64,000 nucleotides of DNA, taken from contig NC_012997.1 in assembly GCF_000023025.1 (NCBI RefSeq), positions 1,472,764-1,536,763 on the forward strand, written 5' to 3'. The notes under the pieces were generated by a model that ran no database searches, was not told where the DNA came from, and saw only the letters and a list, made by a program, of their open reading frames with translations. A program made the translations under genes and the position numbers. Below are positions 35,155 to 43,951 of this stretch, in pieces. Numbering within the stretch: the stretch's first letter is position 1; every line of letters starts with the position of its first letter. Origin of the DNA: Teredinibacter turnerae T7901. Lineage in GTDB: Bacteria > Pseudomonadota > Gammaproteobacteria > Pseudomonadales > Cellvibrionaceae.

Positions 35155-35692
35155 TGCTGGCAAGCCGCCTATCAAAGACTACACCGTGGAGTTCGAACTC
35201 CTCCACCGCCTGTTTAAATCGATCTGTACAGTAGGTATCCAAGCAGCTTTGAAATTGGGATTTGAATAGCAGGCTTTCGCCGATGCTGCCTTCATCGAGA
35301 ACAATTATTTCACCGATTTCGCTCTGTGCTTCCAAAGTGTTCACGAGCGTCAGGCAGTTAAAAATCTGATAGGCTTCCCCCTCGACGACGAGGGGGAAGA
35401 ATTCGCCCAAGGGTTTCATTAGGTCACCAAGGAATCGAAAGGCTTTGGGCGAGAGCAGTAAGGTCGCGTCTACCCAAGGTGAAATATCAGGTATGGCGTT
35501 GCTGTGCTCGTCTCCCGGCAGAAACTCCGTTTTCATAAGAGGCCAAAAATCAGCCGTTGCAATATTGAACTCACTGAACTTCATACACTCGTGGAGCGTG
35601 TAGCGTTCGGGGAAGGCATCGATAACATCGTCGATATGTAAATCGATGTCGCGGTATTTGTAATTGTCTTGCCTTACGGCGTAGATGTTCAC
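35144..35692 (-). CDS. Imm11-like (DUF1629) immunity protein, orphan
   Basis: The 182-aa cytoplasmic product fits the Imm11/DUF1629 pattern: an N-terminal MNIYAVRQDNYKYRDIDL, central LLSPKAFRFLGDLMKPLGEF and FFPLVVEGEAYQIFNCLTLV, and a C-terminal YCTDRFKQAVEEFELHGVVF. Members protect against polymorphic toxins. No toxin gene is adjacent, so this would be an orphan immunity gene next to the SIR2-HerA island. Family call is by motif memory, without a search. Confidence 0.65.
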   Translation of the reverse strand: MNIYAVRQDNYKYRDIDLHIDDVIDAFPERYTLHECMKFSEFNIATADFWPLMKTEFLPGDEHSNAIPDISPWVDATLLLSPKAFRFLGDLMKPLGEFFPLVVEGEAYQIFNCLTLVNTLEAQSEIGEIIVLDEGSIGESLLFKSQFQSCLDTYCTDRFKQAVEEFELHGVVFDRRLASTCQ

Positions 35693-36075
35693 AACTTACT
35701 CTGGCCTTTTAAGTTTCAGCGTATTGCTTTGCAGCTTTCTACTTGATGCTCTCTTCCGGTCGATTGCGAAACGCAAATTTCGGGCGTTGGCAATAATCTA
35801 CACTCGGTATTCCAAGTAAATTGTTGCAGTACCTTTCTATTTTTTCAATTACAGAACTGAACCATTAGCTGAAAGCACTCGCCCGAACGATTTATGTGAG
35901 CATATGCTGCAGCGGGTTGATTAAACCATACCAAAACCGCACTATTCACAATTTCAACACTCTAAGCCGCCTAAGATACGACGCGCACGCTCTAGGCTGC
36001 GGTTTGTCTTTGCTCGCGTTTTTGTGGCGTGAAAATTAACATTTATGTTTCAGTTGAGTTCCAAGGAGAATAACG
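35693..36075. other. Divergent promoter region between Imm11-like gene and DJ-1 gene
   Basis: 383 bp with no supported gene. It should contain promoters for both flanking genes. A clear aaggagaataacg ribosome-binding site ends it at 36062-36075. Confidence 0.4.
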
Positions 36076-36639
36076 ATGGCTAAAGTACTGGTTATTGCAG
36101 GTGATTTTGTTGAGGATTATGAGTTGATGGTGCCTTTTCAGGCGCTGCAGGCGATGGGGCACGAGGTGTTGGCGGTATGCCCGGATAAATCTGCCGGGGA
36201 CAAAATAAAAACGGCGATTCACGATTTCGAGGGCGACCAGACCTATTCAGAAAAGCCTGGCCACGCGTTTACCTTGAACGCCAGCTTTGCGGATGTAAGC
36301 GAGAGTCAGTTCGATGCGTTGGTGATTCCCGGTGGTCGAGCGCCGGAGTACTTGCGACTGAACCCTGCGGTTATCGACATGGTGTGCGCCTTTGCCGCCA
36401 GTGCCAAGCCAATTGCCGCAATTTGCCATGGCGCGCAACTGCTGGCTGCGGCGAAGATTATTGAAGGCAAGAAAGTATCGGCTTATCCTGCGTGCGCACC
36501 GGAAGTTAAACTTGCGGGGGGCGACTATGCGGATATCGCGGTGGACGACGCTATCACCGATGGCAACCTGGTAACCGCGCCTGCCTGGCCTGCGCATCCC
36601 GCCTGGCTGAAACAGTTTAACGAGTTACTTAATAAATAG
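36076..36639 (+). CDS. DJ-1/PfpI-family protein (YhbO/PfpI-like)
   Basis: The 187-aa product has the family's nucleophile elbow [10 protein letters not shown] with C117-H118, the [12 protein letters not shown] loop near 84 and an N-terminal ALVIAGDF-like strand with E13 in the VEDYE segment. Related proteins act as deglycases or glutathione-independent glyoxalases, turning methylglyoxal into D-lactate, or as stress peptidases. It is 20 bp upstream of D-lactate dehydrogenase, which favours a methylglyoxal-related role. It is cytoplasmic and its length is normal. Confidence 0.88.
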   Translation: MAKVLVIAGDFVEDYELMVPFQALQAMGHEVLAVCPDKSAGDKIKTAIHDFEGDQTYSEKPGHAFTLNASFADVSESQFDALVIPGGRAPEYLRLNPAVIDMVCAFAASAKPIAAICHGAQLLAAAKIIEGKKVSAYPACAPEVKLAGGDYADIAVDDAITDGNLVTAPAWPAHPAWLKQFNELLNK

Positions 36640-36659
36640 AGATATCCTTTTTCAGGGCA

Positions 36660-38402
36660 ATGGCTAGCATGAGCAATAGTGAGCTGATCCGTGCGTTACA
36701 ACAGGTGGCGGGCGAAGAGAACGTTTTAACCTCGAGCAAACAAACCCGTTATTACCGCACCGGATTTCGCTCAGGGGAGGGCAGCGCTGTTGCGGTTGTC
36801 TTTCCCTCCAGTTTATGGGTTCAGTGGCAGGTGCTCCAGGCCTGCGTTAATGCGGGGGCCATCATCATTATGCAAGCTGCAAACACTGGCTTAACGGAAG
36901 GTTCCAGCCCGAGCGGGCACGATTACGACCGGCCGGTGGTGATTATCAGCGGCAAAAAACTGGACAAGCTGGTGCTGCTCAACGAAGGTTCGCAGGTGCT
37001 GGCTTTTCCTGGTACTTCGTTGTATCAACTGGAAAATGCCCTCAAGCCGTTAAAGCGTGAACCGCATTCGGTTATTGGTTCTTCGTGTATCGGCGCTTCT
37101 GTGGTGGGCGGTATTGCCAATAACTCTGGTGGCGCGCTTGTACAGCGTGGGCCAGCTTATACAGAACTGTCCCTTTATGCCCAGGTGAACGAGCAGGGCG
37201 AGCTTACTCTGGTTAACCATTTGGGGCTGGAATTAGGCGATTCGCCGCAGGAGATACTACAGCGACTCGAAGCGTTGCCTGCGGAGTCGAACGCGCCTGC
37301 AACGGACAAAATGGCATCTGACCGGGAATATATTGCGCGGGTGCGCGATGTAAACGCAGAAACCCCAGCGCGTTATAACGCCGATCCGCGCCGCCAGTTT
37401 GAGTCCAGCGGCTGTGCGGGCAAGTTGGCGGTATTCGCGGTAAGGCTCGATACCTTTGTTGCAGAAGAGCAGTCGCAAGTGTTTTATTTGGGTACCAACG
37501 ATGACGCTGTGTTTACCGAAATTCGGCGGCATATTCTCAGCTCCTTCGAGCACATGCCGGTATTAGGTGAGTATATTCATAAAACCGCGTTTGATGTGGC
37601 GCGGGACTATGGCAAGGATACCTTTATCGCGATAAAGCGGTTGGGGACCGATGCTATGCCCAGGCTTTTTTCGGTGAAGGGCTACTTTACGTCGGTGTTA
37701 AATAGTGTTCCTCTGCTGCCGAGAGATTTGCCAGACAGAATGCTGCAGTGGGCGAGTAAGCTGTTTCCACAGCATTTGCCAAACCGCCTGCTGCGATTTC
37801 ACGCACGTTACGAACATCACTTGATTATAAAGATGTCGGGGGACGGTATCGCAGAATTAAACAGGTATCTCGCCTCGCTGTTTGGCAATGAAAGCGAGCA
37901 TGAGCGAGCGGATAAAAGTAACGCCACCTCCAACGGCGCCTACATTGCGTGTACCCCGGATGAAGCCACAGATGCAATGTTGCACCGCTTTGCGGTGGCG
38001 GGAGCAGGAGTGCGCTATTTGCAGGTAAATACCGAGGAAGTTGAAGATATTGTTGCACTGGATATTGCCCTAAAGCGCAATGAATCCAACTGGTTTGAGG
38101 CACTGCCCAGTGAAATCAGTGAAAAAATTCTGCCTCCTCTCTATTACGGTCACTTTTTTTGCCATGTGTTCCATCAGGATTATCTGGTAAAGAAAGGCCA
38201 TTGCGCGAAGGACGTAAAAAAAGCCCTGTTGGCCTACCAGGATACGCGTCAAGCCGCTTATCCAGCCGAGCATAACTTTGGCCATCTGTACCAAGTCCCA
38301 CCAGAAACAGAAGCGTTCTACCGCAGCCTCGACCCCACCAACACATTTAATTCCGGTATTGGCAAAACATCCAAGCAAAAGCGGTACGGTGGCTGTTGTT
38401 AA
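36660..38402 (+). CDS. dld: FAD-dependent D-lactate dehydrogenase (quinone), membrane-associated
   Basis: The 580-aa product (ATG 36660; ATG 36669 also possible) has an FAD-binding PCMH fold at residues ~20-230 (MQAANTGLTEGSSPSGHDYD; IGSSCIGASVVGGIANNSGG). It is followed by the characteristic Dld membrane-binding and C-terminal domains (LPNRLLRFHARYEHHLIIKM; GHFFCHVFHQDYLVKKG; PTNTFNSGIGKTSK). It oxidises D-lactate to pyruvate and passes electrons to quinone. Length and motifs match E. coli Dld. It is co-transcribed with the DJ-1 gene. Confidence 0.93.
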   Translation: MASMSNSELIRALQQVAGEENVLTSSKQTRYYRTGFRSGEGSAVAVVFPSSLWVQWQVLQACVNAGAIIIMQAANTGLTEGSSPSGHDYDRPVVIISGKKLDKLVLLNEGSQVLAFPGTSLYQLENALKPLKREPHSVIGSSCIGASVVGGIANNSGGALVQRGPAYTELSLYAQVNEQGELTLVNHLGLELGDSPQEILQRLEALPAESNAPATDKMASDREYIARVRDVNAETPARYNADPRRQFESSGCAGKLAVFAVRLDTFVAEEQSQVFYLGTNDDAVFTEIRRHILSSFEHMPVLGEYIHKTAFDVARDYGKDTFIAIKRLGTDAMPRLFSVKGYFTSVLNSVPLLPRDLPDRMLQWASKLFPQHLPNRLLRFHARYEHHLIIKMSGDGIAELNRYLASLFGNESEHERADKSNATSNGAYIACTPDEATDAMLHRFAVAGAGVRYLQVNTEEVEDIVALDIALKRNESNWFEALPSEISEKILPPLYYGHFFCHVFHQDYLVKKGHCAKDVKKALLAYQDTRQAAYPAEHNFGHLYQVPPETEAFYRSLDPTNTFNSGIGKTSKQKRYGGCC

Positions 38403-38973
38403 CTGCCGCTTGTCTGCTTACGTAATTACCTGCTTACTTACCTGCTTACTTACTTACTTAGCTGCTTACCTACTGGCTTAGCTTGCCTGCTCCACCCGTT
38501 GGGTAGGGCTAAATCAAATCATTAAAGCGTGTAGTAGCTTTTTTTAGTCTTGAAGGTAAATGTGCGTACTTGTCTACATACTGTGAGTGTGTCTACGACC
38601 GCTGCGGACTTAATCATCGTAGCGTGCCAAAGCAAATGAAACTCGCGTCAGTAGAAAAATTCAGGCACCAGCGCGCAGATTTTCGCTGGTGCTCGTGCTG
38701 CAAAAAATTCCCACTGTAATCATTCAATTTTAGGACATGAGTCACACTCTCACGCGTATCGAAAGTTTTTTCCAGCCTAAACTAGGCCTTAAGCCGAAGC
38801 CTTTTTTAACCACTACACTCTAAAATCCGCAGGTTTTTGCGGGCTTGTAGGAAAGTCAACTGTCGCATTGTCAACAATTTATAAACTCAATATCTACTTT
38901 TGCTATCTATAAAACACGCTCGCATTCACGTTGAATAGCCGCCTGAATTTCGTGGCTTTTATTTGGAGTGCAT
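38403..38973. other. Intergenic region with a CTTAC microsatellite and a hairpin
   Basis: Just after dld, 38413-38487 is an irregular run of cttacctg/cttactta units. A 9-bp stem gcaccagcg/cgctggtgc lies at 38665-38692. No gene is seen. The gst promoter must lie in the right half, and an atttggagtg ribosome-binding site ends it. Confidence 0.55.
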
Positions 38974-39582
38974 GTGAGCAATCTCAAGTTATACCGTCAT
39001 CCTATATCCGGGCATTCACATCGAGCAGAGCTGATGCTCTCAATTCTTGGTTTGGATTATGAGCTTATAAACGTAGACCTGAAAAACGGCGAGCACAAAA
39101 AGCCGCAATTTCGCAAACTGAATATGCTTGGTCAGGTTCCGGTATTGGTGGATGGCGATACGGTTATTGCTGACTCCAGTGCAATTCTGGTGTATCTCGC
39201 AAAAACTTACGATAAGACGGGTGCATGGTTGCCGGACGCCGCAGTGGAGTTGGCTGAAATACAGCGTTTTTTATCGATAGCCTCACACCAGATGGTGAAG
39301 GGCCTGGTCACTGCACGAGCGATCAAATTACTCGGCAAAGACCTGGACTACACCGCAGCCATCAATGAATCCATTTCTCTTCTCAATTTGCTGGATGAAT
39401 ATCTCAATGGCCGCGAGTGGATGGTTGGCGAGCAACATACTATCGCCGATATCGCCCTGTACACCTACACCAAGCTCGCGCCGGAAGCGGGGGTAAAAAT
39501 GGATATCTATTCGAATATTAGGCACTGGTTGGGGAATGTGGAATCAATCAACGGCTTTATTTCGATGAATGCCAAGAAATAG
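38974..39582 (+). CDS. Glutathione S-transferase-like protein
   Basis: GTG 38974 is spaced well from ggag (38965-38968) and gives 202 aa. The N-terminal thioredoxin-like domain shows KLYRHPISGHSHRAELML, QVPVLVDGD with cis-Pro and the glutathione-binding DSSAILVYLA. A helical C-terminal domain follows (EWMVGEQHTIADIALYTYT). It could conjugate or isomerise an intermediate of the oxygenase pathway encoded downstream. Its stop overlaps upstream frame sequence of the next gene. Confidence 0.88.
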   Translation: MSNLKLYRHPISGHSHRAELMLSILGLDYELINVDLKNGEHKKPQFRKLNMLGQVPVLVDGDTVIADSSAILVYLAKTYDKTGAWLPDAAVELAEIQRFLSIASHQMVKGLVTARAIKLLGKDLDYTAAINESISLLNLLDEYLNGREWMVGEQHTIADIALYTYTKLAPEAGVKMDIYSNIRHWLGNVESINGFISMNAKK

Positions 39583-39628
39583 TCGTATTGACGCTTTATT
39601 AACAGCTATTTTCGATGTCGGGGGACGT

Positions 39629-41053
39629 GTGGATATTTTTCGTAAAAAAAGTGTTTTGACTCTGATGGTAGGCCTGGGCTTGCCGCTATTTTCCTATGCG
39701 GATTGTCCGCCGGACTACCCGGAGCAGGGCGTGATGGGCCCGCATGTGGAGCATGCGGATATAGCAAATGGCGCTGCTTCCCTGCGTAAGATTCGCGAGC
39801 TTGGCGAGCATTTGTTTACCGCAAAATTTAACATTTGTGATGGACTAGGTCGTCCGGCGACGACAGGCGGTGGAGAAAAACGCGAGCCAACGCAGCCTGC
39901 ATTTATTCGTACCTCTGCACCGGAAACCAATTCTTGTGCCGGGTGCCACTCGCAGCCTTTTGTTGGTGGTGCCGGTGAGTTTGTTGTTAACGCATTCATT
40001 CTCGCGCAGCGTCTGGACCCGGTCACAGAATCCGTTTCGAATGAATTTAGCAATGAACGCAATACACTCGGTATGCACGGCGCCGGTGCGATTGAAATGG
40101 TCGCGAGAGAAATGACCTATGAGTTGCGAGCACAGGCCGAGGGGCTGGCCGATGGCGAGCATGTAATTTCCAGTAAAGGCGTGGATTTTGAGATTACCGT
40201 AGCAGGCGGTGAAGTGGTTGACAGCAAAGGTATTCGGCCAGACTTGATGGTGAGACCGTTTGCGCAATCGGGCAATATTGCCTCTCTGCGACATTTCACG
40301 ATAGACGCGATGAATCATCACCACGGTATGCAGGCCGAAGAACGCTTCGACTTGTTTGCGGGTAAAGGGTTCGACAGCGACCACGATTTGGACGGTGTAC
40401 ATCGCGAGCTTTCCATTGGCGATATAACTGCACTTACCGTGTGGCAGGCGTCCTTGCCTGTACCTATACAGGTTATGCCGGAAAACCGCAGATTGCAGCA
40501 TCGCATTCGAGACGGTAAGCGGGAGTTTGAAAATGTCGGTTGCGGTTCATGCCATAAACCATCACTCAAGCTGAATTCCCCGCTGTTTTCTGAGCCGAGC
40601 CCTCTTAACCTGGAACACACTTTCCGTGATGTAACCCAATCGATTGTCTGGAACATGACGACGGAGGGGCCTCGTCCGCGACTGCACGCTGAGGCGAATG
40701 GCGATATTCCAGTGGAAGCCTACACCGATCTCAAATTGCATAACCTATGTGATGCACCTGAGCGAGAAGATGCCATTCGCTTTTACTGCAACGAAGTACT
40801 GGATCAGGATCGACTTTCCCAAGATGGCCGACCGGGTGCCGAATTATTTCTTACCCGAAAATTGTGGGACGTCGGTAGCTCCGCGCCTTATGGCCATCGC
40901 GGCGATATTACCACCATCACCGAAGCCATTTTGTACCACGGCGGTGAGGCACGTGTCTCCCGAGATAACTTTGATCAACTGGATGCAGACAAAAAAGCCA
41001 AAATCGTTGAGTTTTTGAAATCATTGCAAGTCGTTGAGCGCGACACACTATAA
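39629..41053 (+). CDS. Exported dihaem oxidoreductase (DHOR / cytochrome c peroxidase-like)
   Basis: The GTG at 39629, after a gggggac ribosome-binding site, starts a clear signal peptide (VDIFRKKSVLTLMVGLGLPL, ending FSYA before DCPPD), giving 474 aa. An upstream ATG at 39569 would bury it and overlap gst. Two haem c motifs are present: CAGCH at residues 103-107 and CGSCH at 305-309. Conserved blocks GDITALTVWQASLPVP, TRKLWDVGSSAPYGHRGD and ITEAILYHGGEA fit the DUF1111/DHOR family. It probably handles electron transfer or peroxide chemistry in the periplasm. The role in the surrounding oxygenase cluster is unknown. Confidence 0.85.
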   Translation: MDIFRKKSVLTLMVGLGLPLFSYADCPPDYPEQGVMGPHVEHADIANGAASLRKIRELGEHLFTAKFNICDGLGRPATTGGGEKREPTQPAFIRTSAPETNSCAGCHSQPFVGGAGEFVVNAFILAQRLDPVTESVSNEFSNERNTLGMHGAGAIEMVAREMTYELRAQAEGLADGEHVISSKGVDFEITVAGGEVVDSKGIRPDLMVRPFAQSGNIASLRHFTIDAMNHHHGMQAEERFDLFAGKGFDSDHDLDGVHRELSIGDITALTVWQASLPVPIQVMPENRRLQHRIRDGKREFENVGCGSCHKPSLKLNSPLFSEPSPLNLEHTFRDVTQSIVWNMTTEGPRPRLHAEANGDIPVEAYTDLKLHNLCDAPEREDAIRFYCNEVLDQDRLSQDGRPGAELFLTRKLWDVGSSAPYGHRGDITTITEAILYHGGEARVSRDNFDQLDADKKAKIVEFLKSLQVVERDTL

Positions 41054-41090
41054 CCATAATTCTTAATGCCTAGCGGAAACGGAGAAAGTT

Positions 41091-42236
41091 ATGAGCACGA
41101 CTAATCAAGTTCAATTGATCAACAGGGATGATATCCCCTCGATGCGAACAGTTGTGGTAAACGGCGTAGAGCATTGGCTGGGACACGTTAAGGATTTTAC
41201 CAAGCACAGCGCATTGGTGGATTTTTTACCCAAAGACAATCGTATTTCTATGGCGTGGGTTCGGCTGGAAGCGGGTGAGCAGTTGGATGAACACACTCAC
41301 CCTGTCGATTCGATGATTCTGCTGTGTGAAGGTAGTGCTGAAACCATCGGTGATGTGAAAAGCAGTATGAACGCCGGCGACATTTTGGTGGTTCCACCGG
41401 GTAGAGATCACGGTTTTATCGGCGGGCAGCCGAACGGGTTTTGGGGGCTTTCTCTTCAATTTGATTCGCGTGGGCTGTATGAAGAAATTACAGATCCATG
41501 GGCATCGTTTGAAAAGCGAGAGGCGGATGCTATGGCGTTGCGCGATGATCCCAAAGAAATATTATTTCAGCGTAACGAATACTATATGGAGCGCTTTGAC
41601 AAGCACCGCTTATTCGCACTGATCAATAAAGGGCTGCTAGACAAACCGGCTAACAAGGCGCGATTTTTAGACTGTTTCCAGGTTTGGTCCAACTATTTCC
41701 AAAAAATGGTGTTTGCACGGGTGTTATGTACACGTGAAGGCGCGCATGAAGACCTGGCTTGGGATCACTTGATTGAAGAGTTAGGTCACAATCGGGATTT
41801 GTCTGAGGCAAGAACCAAGAAAACGCCAGTATTCGACCCGATTCTCGAATCGTCCGCTGCCTGGTTTCAAAATATTATTCAAACGCTGAGTGATATCGAA
41901 AAAGTGGTATTGGTCCATTTGGTGGTGGAGTGTTCTGCAACGTTTTTCTACAAGCATGTTAAGCCTGCGATGCAGACAGAAAGCACTAACAAGCATTTTG
42001 ACGAACATTCCATGCACGACCACGAGCACGTAAAAATGGGATACGACTTTATCCGCGAATATCCGGTGGGTGATCTTGCTCCCTTGCTCGAAATCCAGGA
42101 GAAAGGCTGGTCGATGCTGGGCGTTGTCATGGCAAGGATTGCAGATCTTGTCGTTCATTTCGCGGCAGCCGAGGTTGAGGAACCCGTCGCTCAGCAAGCT
42201 GAAGAACCAGAAAAAATGGAACTTGTCGGAGCCTGA
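41091..42236 (+). CDS. Cupin fused to a haem-oxygenase-like diiron domain
   Basis: The 381-aa protein has an N-terminal cupin (~40-125: AGEQLDEHTHPVDSMILLCEG with metal ligands HTH and E, then GDILVVPPGRDHGF) joined to a helical C-terminal domain (~165-355). The latter resembles haem-oxygenase-like diiron oxidases and TenA/PqqC relatives: candidate ligands in EDLAWDHLIEELGHN, LVVECSATFFYKH and HDHEHVKMGYDF. Such domains activate O2 for unusual oxidations such as N-oxygenation or C-C cleavage. The end is a short acidic tail. It is followed after 1 bp by the Rieske oxygenase. The combination is uncommon to my knowledge. Confidence 0.75.
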   Translation: MSTTNQVQLINRDDIPSMRTVVVNGVEHWLGHVKDFTKHSALVDFLPKDNRISMAWVRLEAGEQLDEHTHPVDSMILLCEGSAETIGDVKSSMNAGDILVVPPGRDHGFIGGQPNGFWGLSLQFDSRGLYEEITDPWASFEKREADAMALRDDPKEILFQRNEYYMERFDKHRLFALINKGLLDKPANKARFLDCFQVWSNYFQKMVFARVLCTREGAHEDLAWDHLIEELGHNRDLSEARTKKTPVFDPILESSAAWFQNIIQTLSDIEKVVLVHLVVECSATFFYKHVKPAMQTESTNKHFDEHSMHDHEHVKMGYDFIREYPVGDLAPLLEIQEKGWSMLGVVMARIADLVVHFAAAEVEEPVAQQAEEPEKMELVGA

Positions 42237-42237
42237 T

Positions 42238-43446
42238 ATGAGCTGCACACCATTAGACACAGAGTTCAGACGACTTTCGCCAAAATTTTACACTGATGAA
42301 ATCGTTTATCAGGCAGAGCTTGCCAATATTTTTGGCGGGCGTTCCTGGAACTACCTGTGTCTGATGTGTGAAGTGCCGGACGCCGGAGCTTATATCGAAA
42401 CCTATATTGGCGAAACACCGGTTGTTGTTGTGAGAGACAAATCCGGCGACATTAACGCGTTTGTTAACCGATGTACCCACCGTGGTTCAAAGGTGTGTAT
42501 CGCCAACAAGGGTAAAGCTAAGCAGTTTATTTGCCCCTATCATGAGTGGGCGTTCGATCTGAGCGGAAAACTTAAGGGCGTGCCCTACCGGCATGGAATC
42601 GACGGTAAAGGCGGTATGCCCAGTGATTTTAATATAAGTGACCACAACCTGACTCCGGTAAAAGTTGCCGTGCGCAACGGCGTGGTATTTGGGTCGCTGG
42701 CGCCGGATATGGACGATCTCGCGACCTATCTGGGGCCAAAAATTTGCAGCTACTTCGACAGGGTTTGCGACGGTCGGCCGCTTAAAGTGATCGGAAAGAT
42801 GCGGCACATCATTAAGGCGAACTGGAAGTTACAGATAGAAAATGTGAAAGATCCGATACACGCGGCTATTTTGCATTCCTTTTTTAAGGTATTTGGCATT
42901 TGGCGTAGTGATCAAAAAACCGATGTTGTGGTCAGCGAAACTGGCAGTTCAAGTGTACTGGTTTCTACCGCGTCCTTCGATAAGCTCAAACCTGCGAAAG
43001 CGGAAAGCGCATTAAGTCTGGCAGACCCTCGGATGATCCAACACATTCGTGAGTTTGAGGGGGGAACCGGTGCAGTAATGACAATCTGGCCGAATCTCAT
43101 TTTCTTGCAACAACTTAATTGTCTGGTGATGCGTCATGTACGCCCCGATGGTGCATCCAGGTGTATCCAAACCTGGACTTTTTTTGGGTTTCAGGATGAA
43201 GACATATCCCTTACAGAGCAGCGTCTACTACAAGCCAATCTACTTGGCCCCGCGGGCTTTGTAACTGTGGACGATAACGAAGTGCTCGAGCTTATTCAGG
43301 AAGACGCTGTTGCCCTGGGCGATACCCCAGTTGTGTTAGAGGCTGGTGAGGGCATGGGGGATACCGATTATATGGTGTCAGAATCCGCGATTCGAGCGTT
43401 CTATCGGTTTTATAAAAGCGCGCTAGGGGAGCAGCCCCATGGATAA
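42238..43446 (+). CDS. Rieske non-haem iron oxygenase, alpha subunit
   Basis: From ATG 42238 the product is 402 aa. The Rieske [2Fe-2S] domain has C79-x-H81 (NRCTHRGS) and C99-x2-H102 (ICPYHEW). The catalytic domain has the mononuclear iron site with the bridging Asp205, His208 and His213 (NVKDPIHAAILHSF). It hydroxylates an aromatic or other organic substrate using electrons from a reductase. No ferredoxin or reductase gene is visible nearby, so these must come from elsewhere. It overlaps the beta subunit by 8 bp. Confidence 0.92.
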   Translation: MSCTPLDTEFRRLSPKFYTDEIVYQAELANIFGGRSWNYLCLMCEVPDAGAYIETYIGETPVVVVRDKSGDINAFVNRCTHRGSKVCIANKGKAKQFICPYHEWAFDLSGKLKGVPYRHGIDGKGGMPSDFNISDHNLTPVKVAVRNGVVFGSLAPDMDDLATYLGPKICSYFDRVCDGRPLKVIGKMRHIIKANWKLQIENVKDPIHAAILHSFFKVFGIWRSDQKTDVVVSETGSSSVLVSTASFDKLKPAKAESALSLADPRMIQHIREFEGGTGAVMTIWPNLIFLQQLNCLVMRHVRPDGASRCIQTWTFFGFQDEDISLTEQRLLQANLLGPAGFVTVDDNEVLELIQEDAVALGDTPVVLEAGEGMGDTDYMVSESAIRAFYRFYKSALGEQPHG

Positions 43447-43930
43447 AAAGACTGAATTTTTATTCCACTACGCGAACATTAACCATCTTTATGCGAAATA
43501 CACACGCCTGCTCGATGATCAGTCTCTGGATGTATGGCTACAAGATTTCGATGCGAAGTGTACTTATAAAATCGGTACGCAGGAAAATATGGAAAGCGAC
43601 TATGAGCTCGCGCTGGTTAATTGCACCGGTATAGATATGTTGCGTGACAGAGTAAATGGTCTGCGCACAGGTGTGTTTTTCCGCGAGCGATCCGTGCGAC
43701 GGTTTTACAGTGGTCTCTCGATTGAGGAGAGGGTAATCGGTGAGCCTGTATTCTGTTGCCGTTCCAGTTTTTTCGTGTTGGAAAGTTTATGTGGTAAGCC
43801 TAGCCAGGTGCTGGCTGCTGGCATTTGTAATGACGAAGTTGTGATCCGAGAGGATCGTTATAAATTCAGAAAAAAACACTTCATCGTGGATGCCGCTGAA
43901 ATACCTGGGTCCATTACCTATCCGTTTTAA
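43439..43930 (+). CDS. Ring-hydroxylating dioxygenase beta subunit
   Basis: The 163-aa SnoaL/NTF2-like small subunit has the start NINHLYAKYTRLLDDQSLDV and the FRERSVRRFYSG and DEVVIREDRYKFRKKHFIVD segments typical of beta subunits. It stabilises the alpha3beta3 oxygenase. It overlaps the alpha gene and is 21 bp from the next gene. Confidence 0.88.
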   Translation: MDKKTEFLFHYANINHLYAKYTRLLDDQSLDVWLQDFDAKCTYKIGTQENMESDYELALVNCTGIDMLRDRVNGLRTGVFFRERSVRRFYSGLSIEERVIGEPVFCCRSSFFVLESLCGKPSQVLAAGICNDEVVIREDRYKFRKKHFIVDAAEIPGSITYPF

Positions 43931-43951
43931 TGCCTTTGCGAGGAAATTACA

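Noticed and set aside
41781-42260. Leftward frame inside the cupin-diiron gene
   Set aside because: It is antisense to a conserved protein and has no supporting signals.
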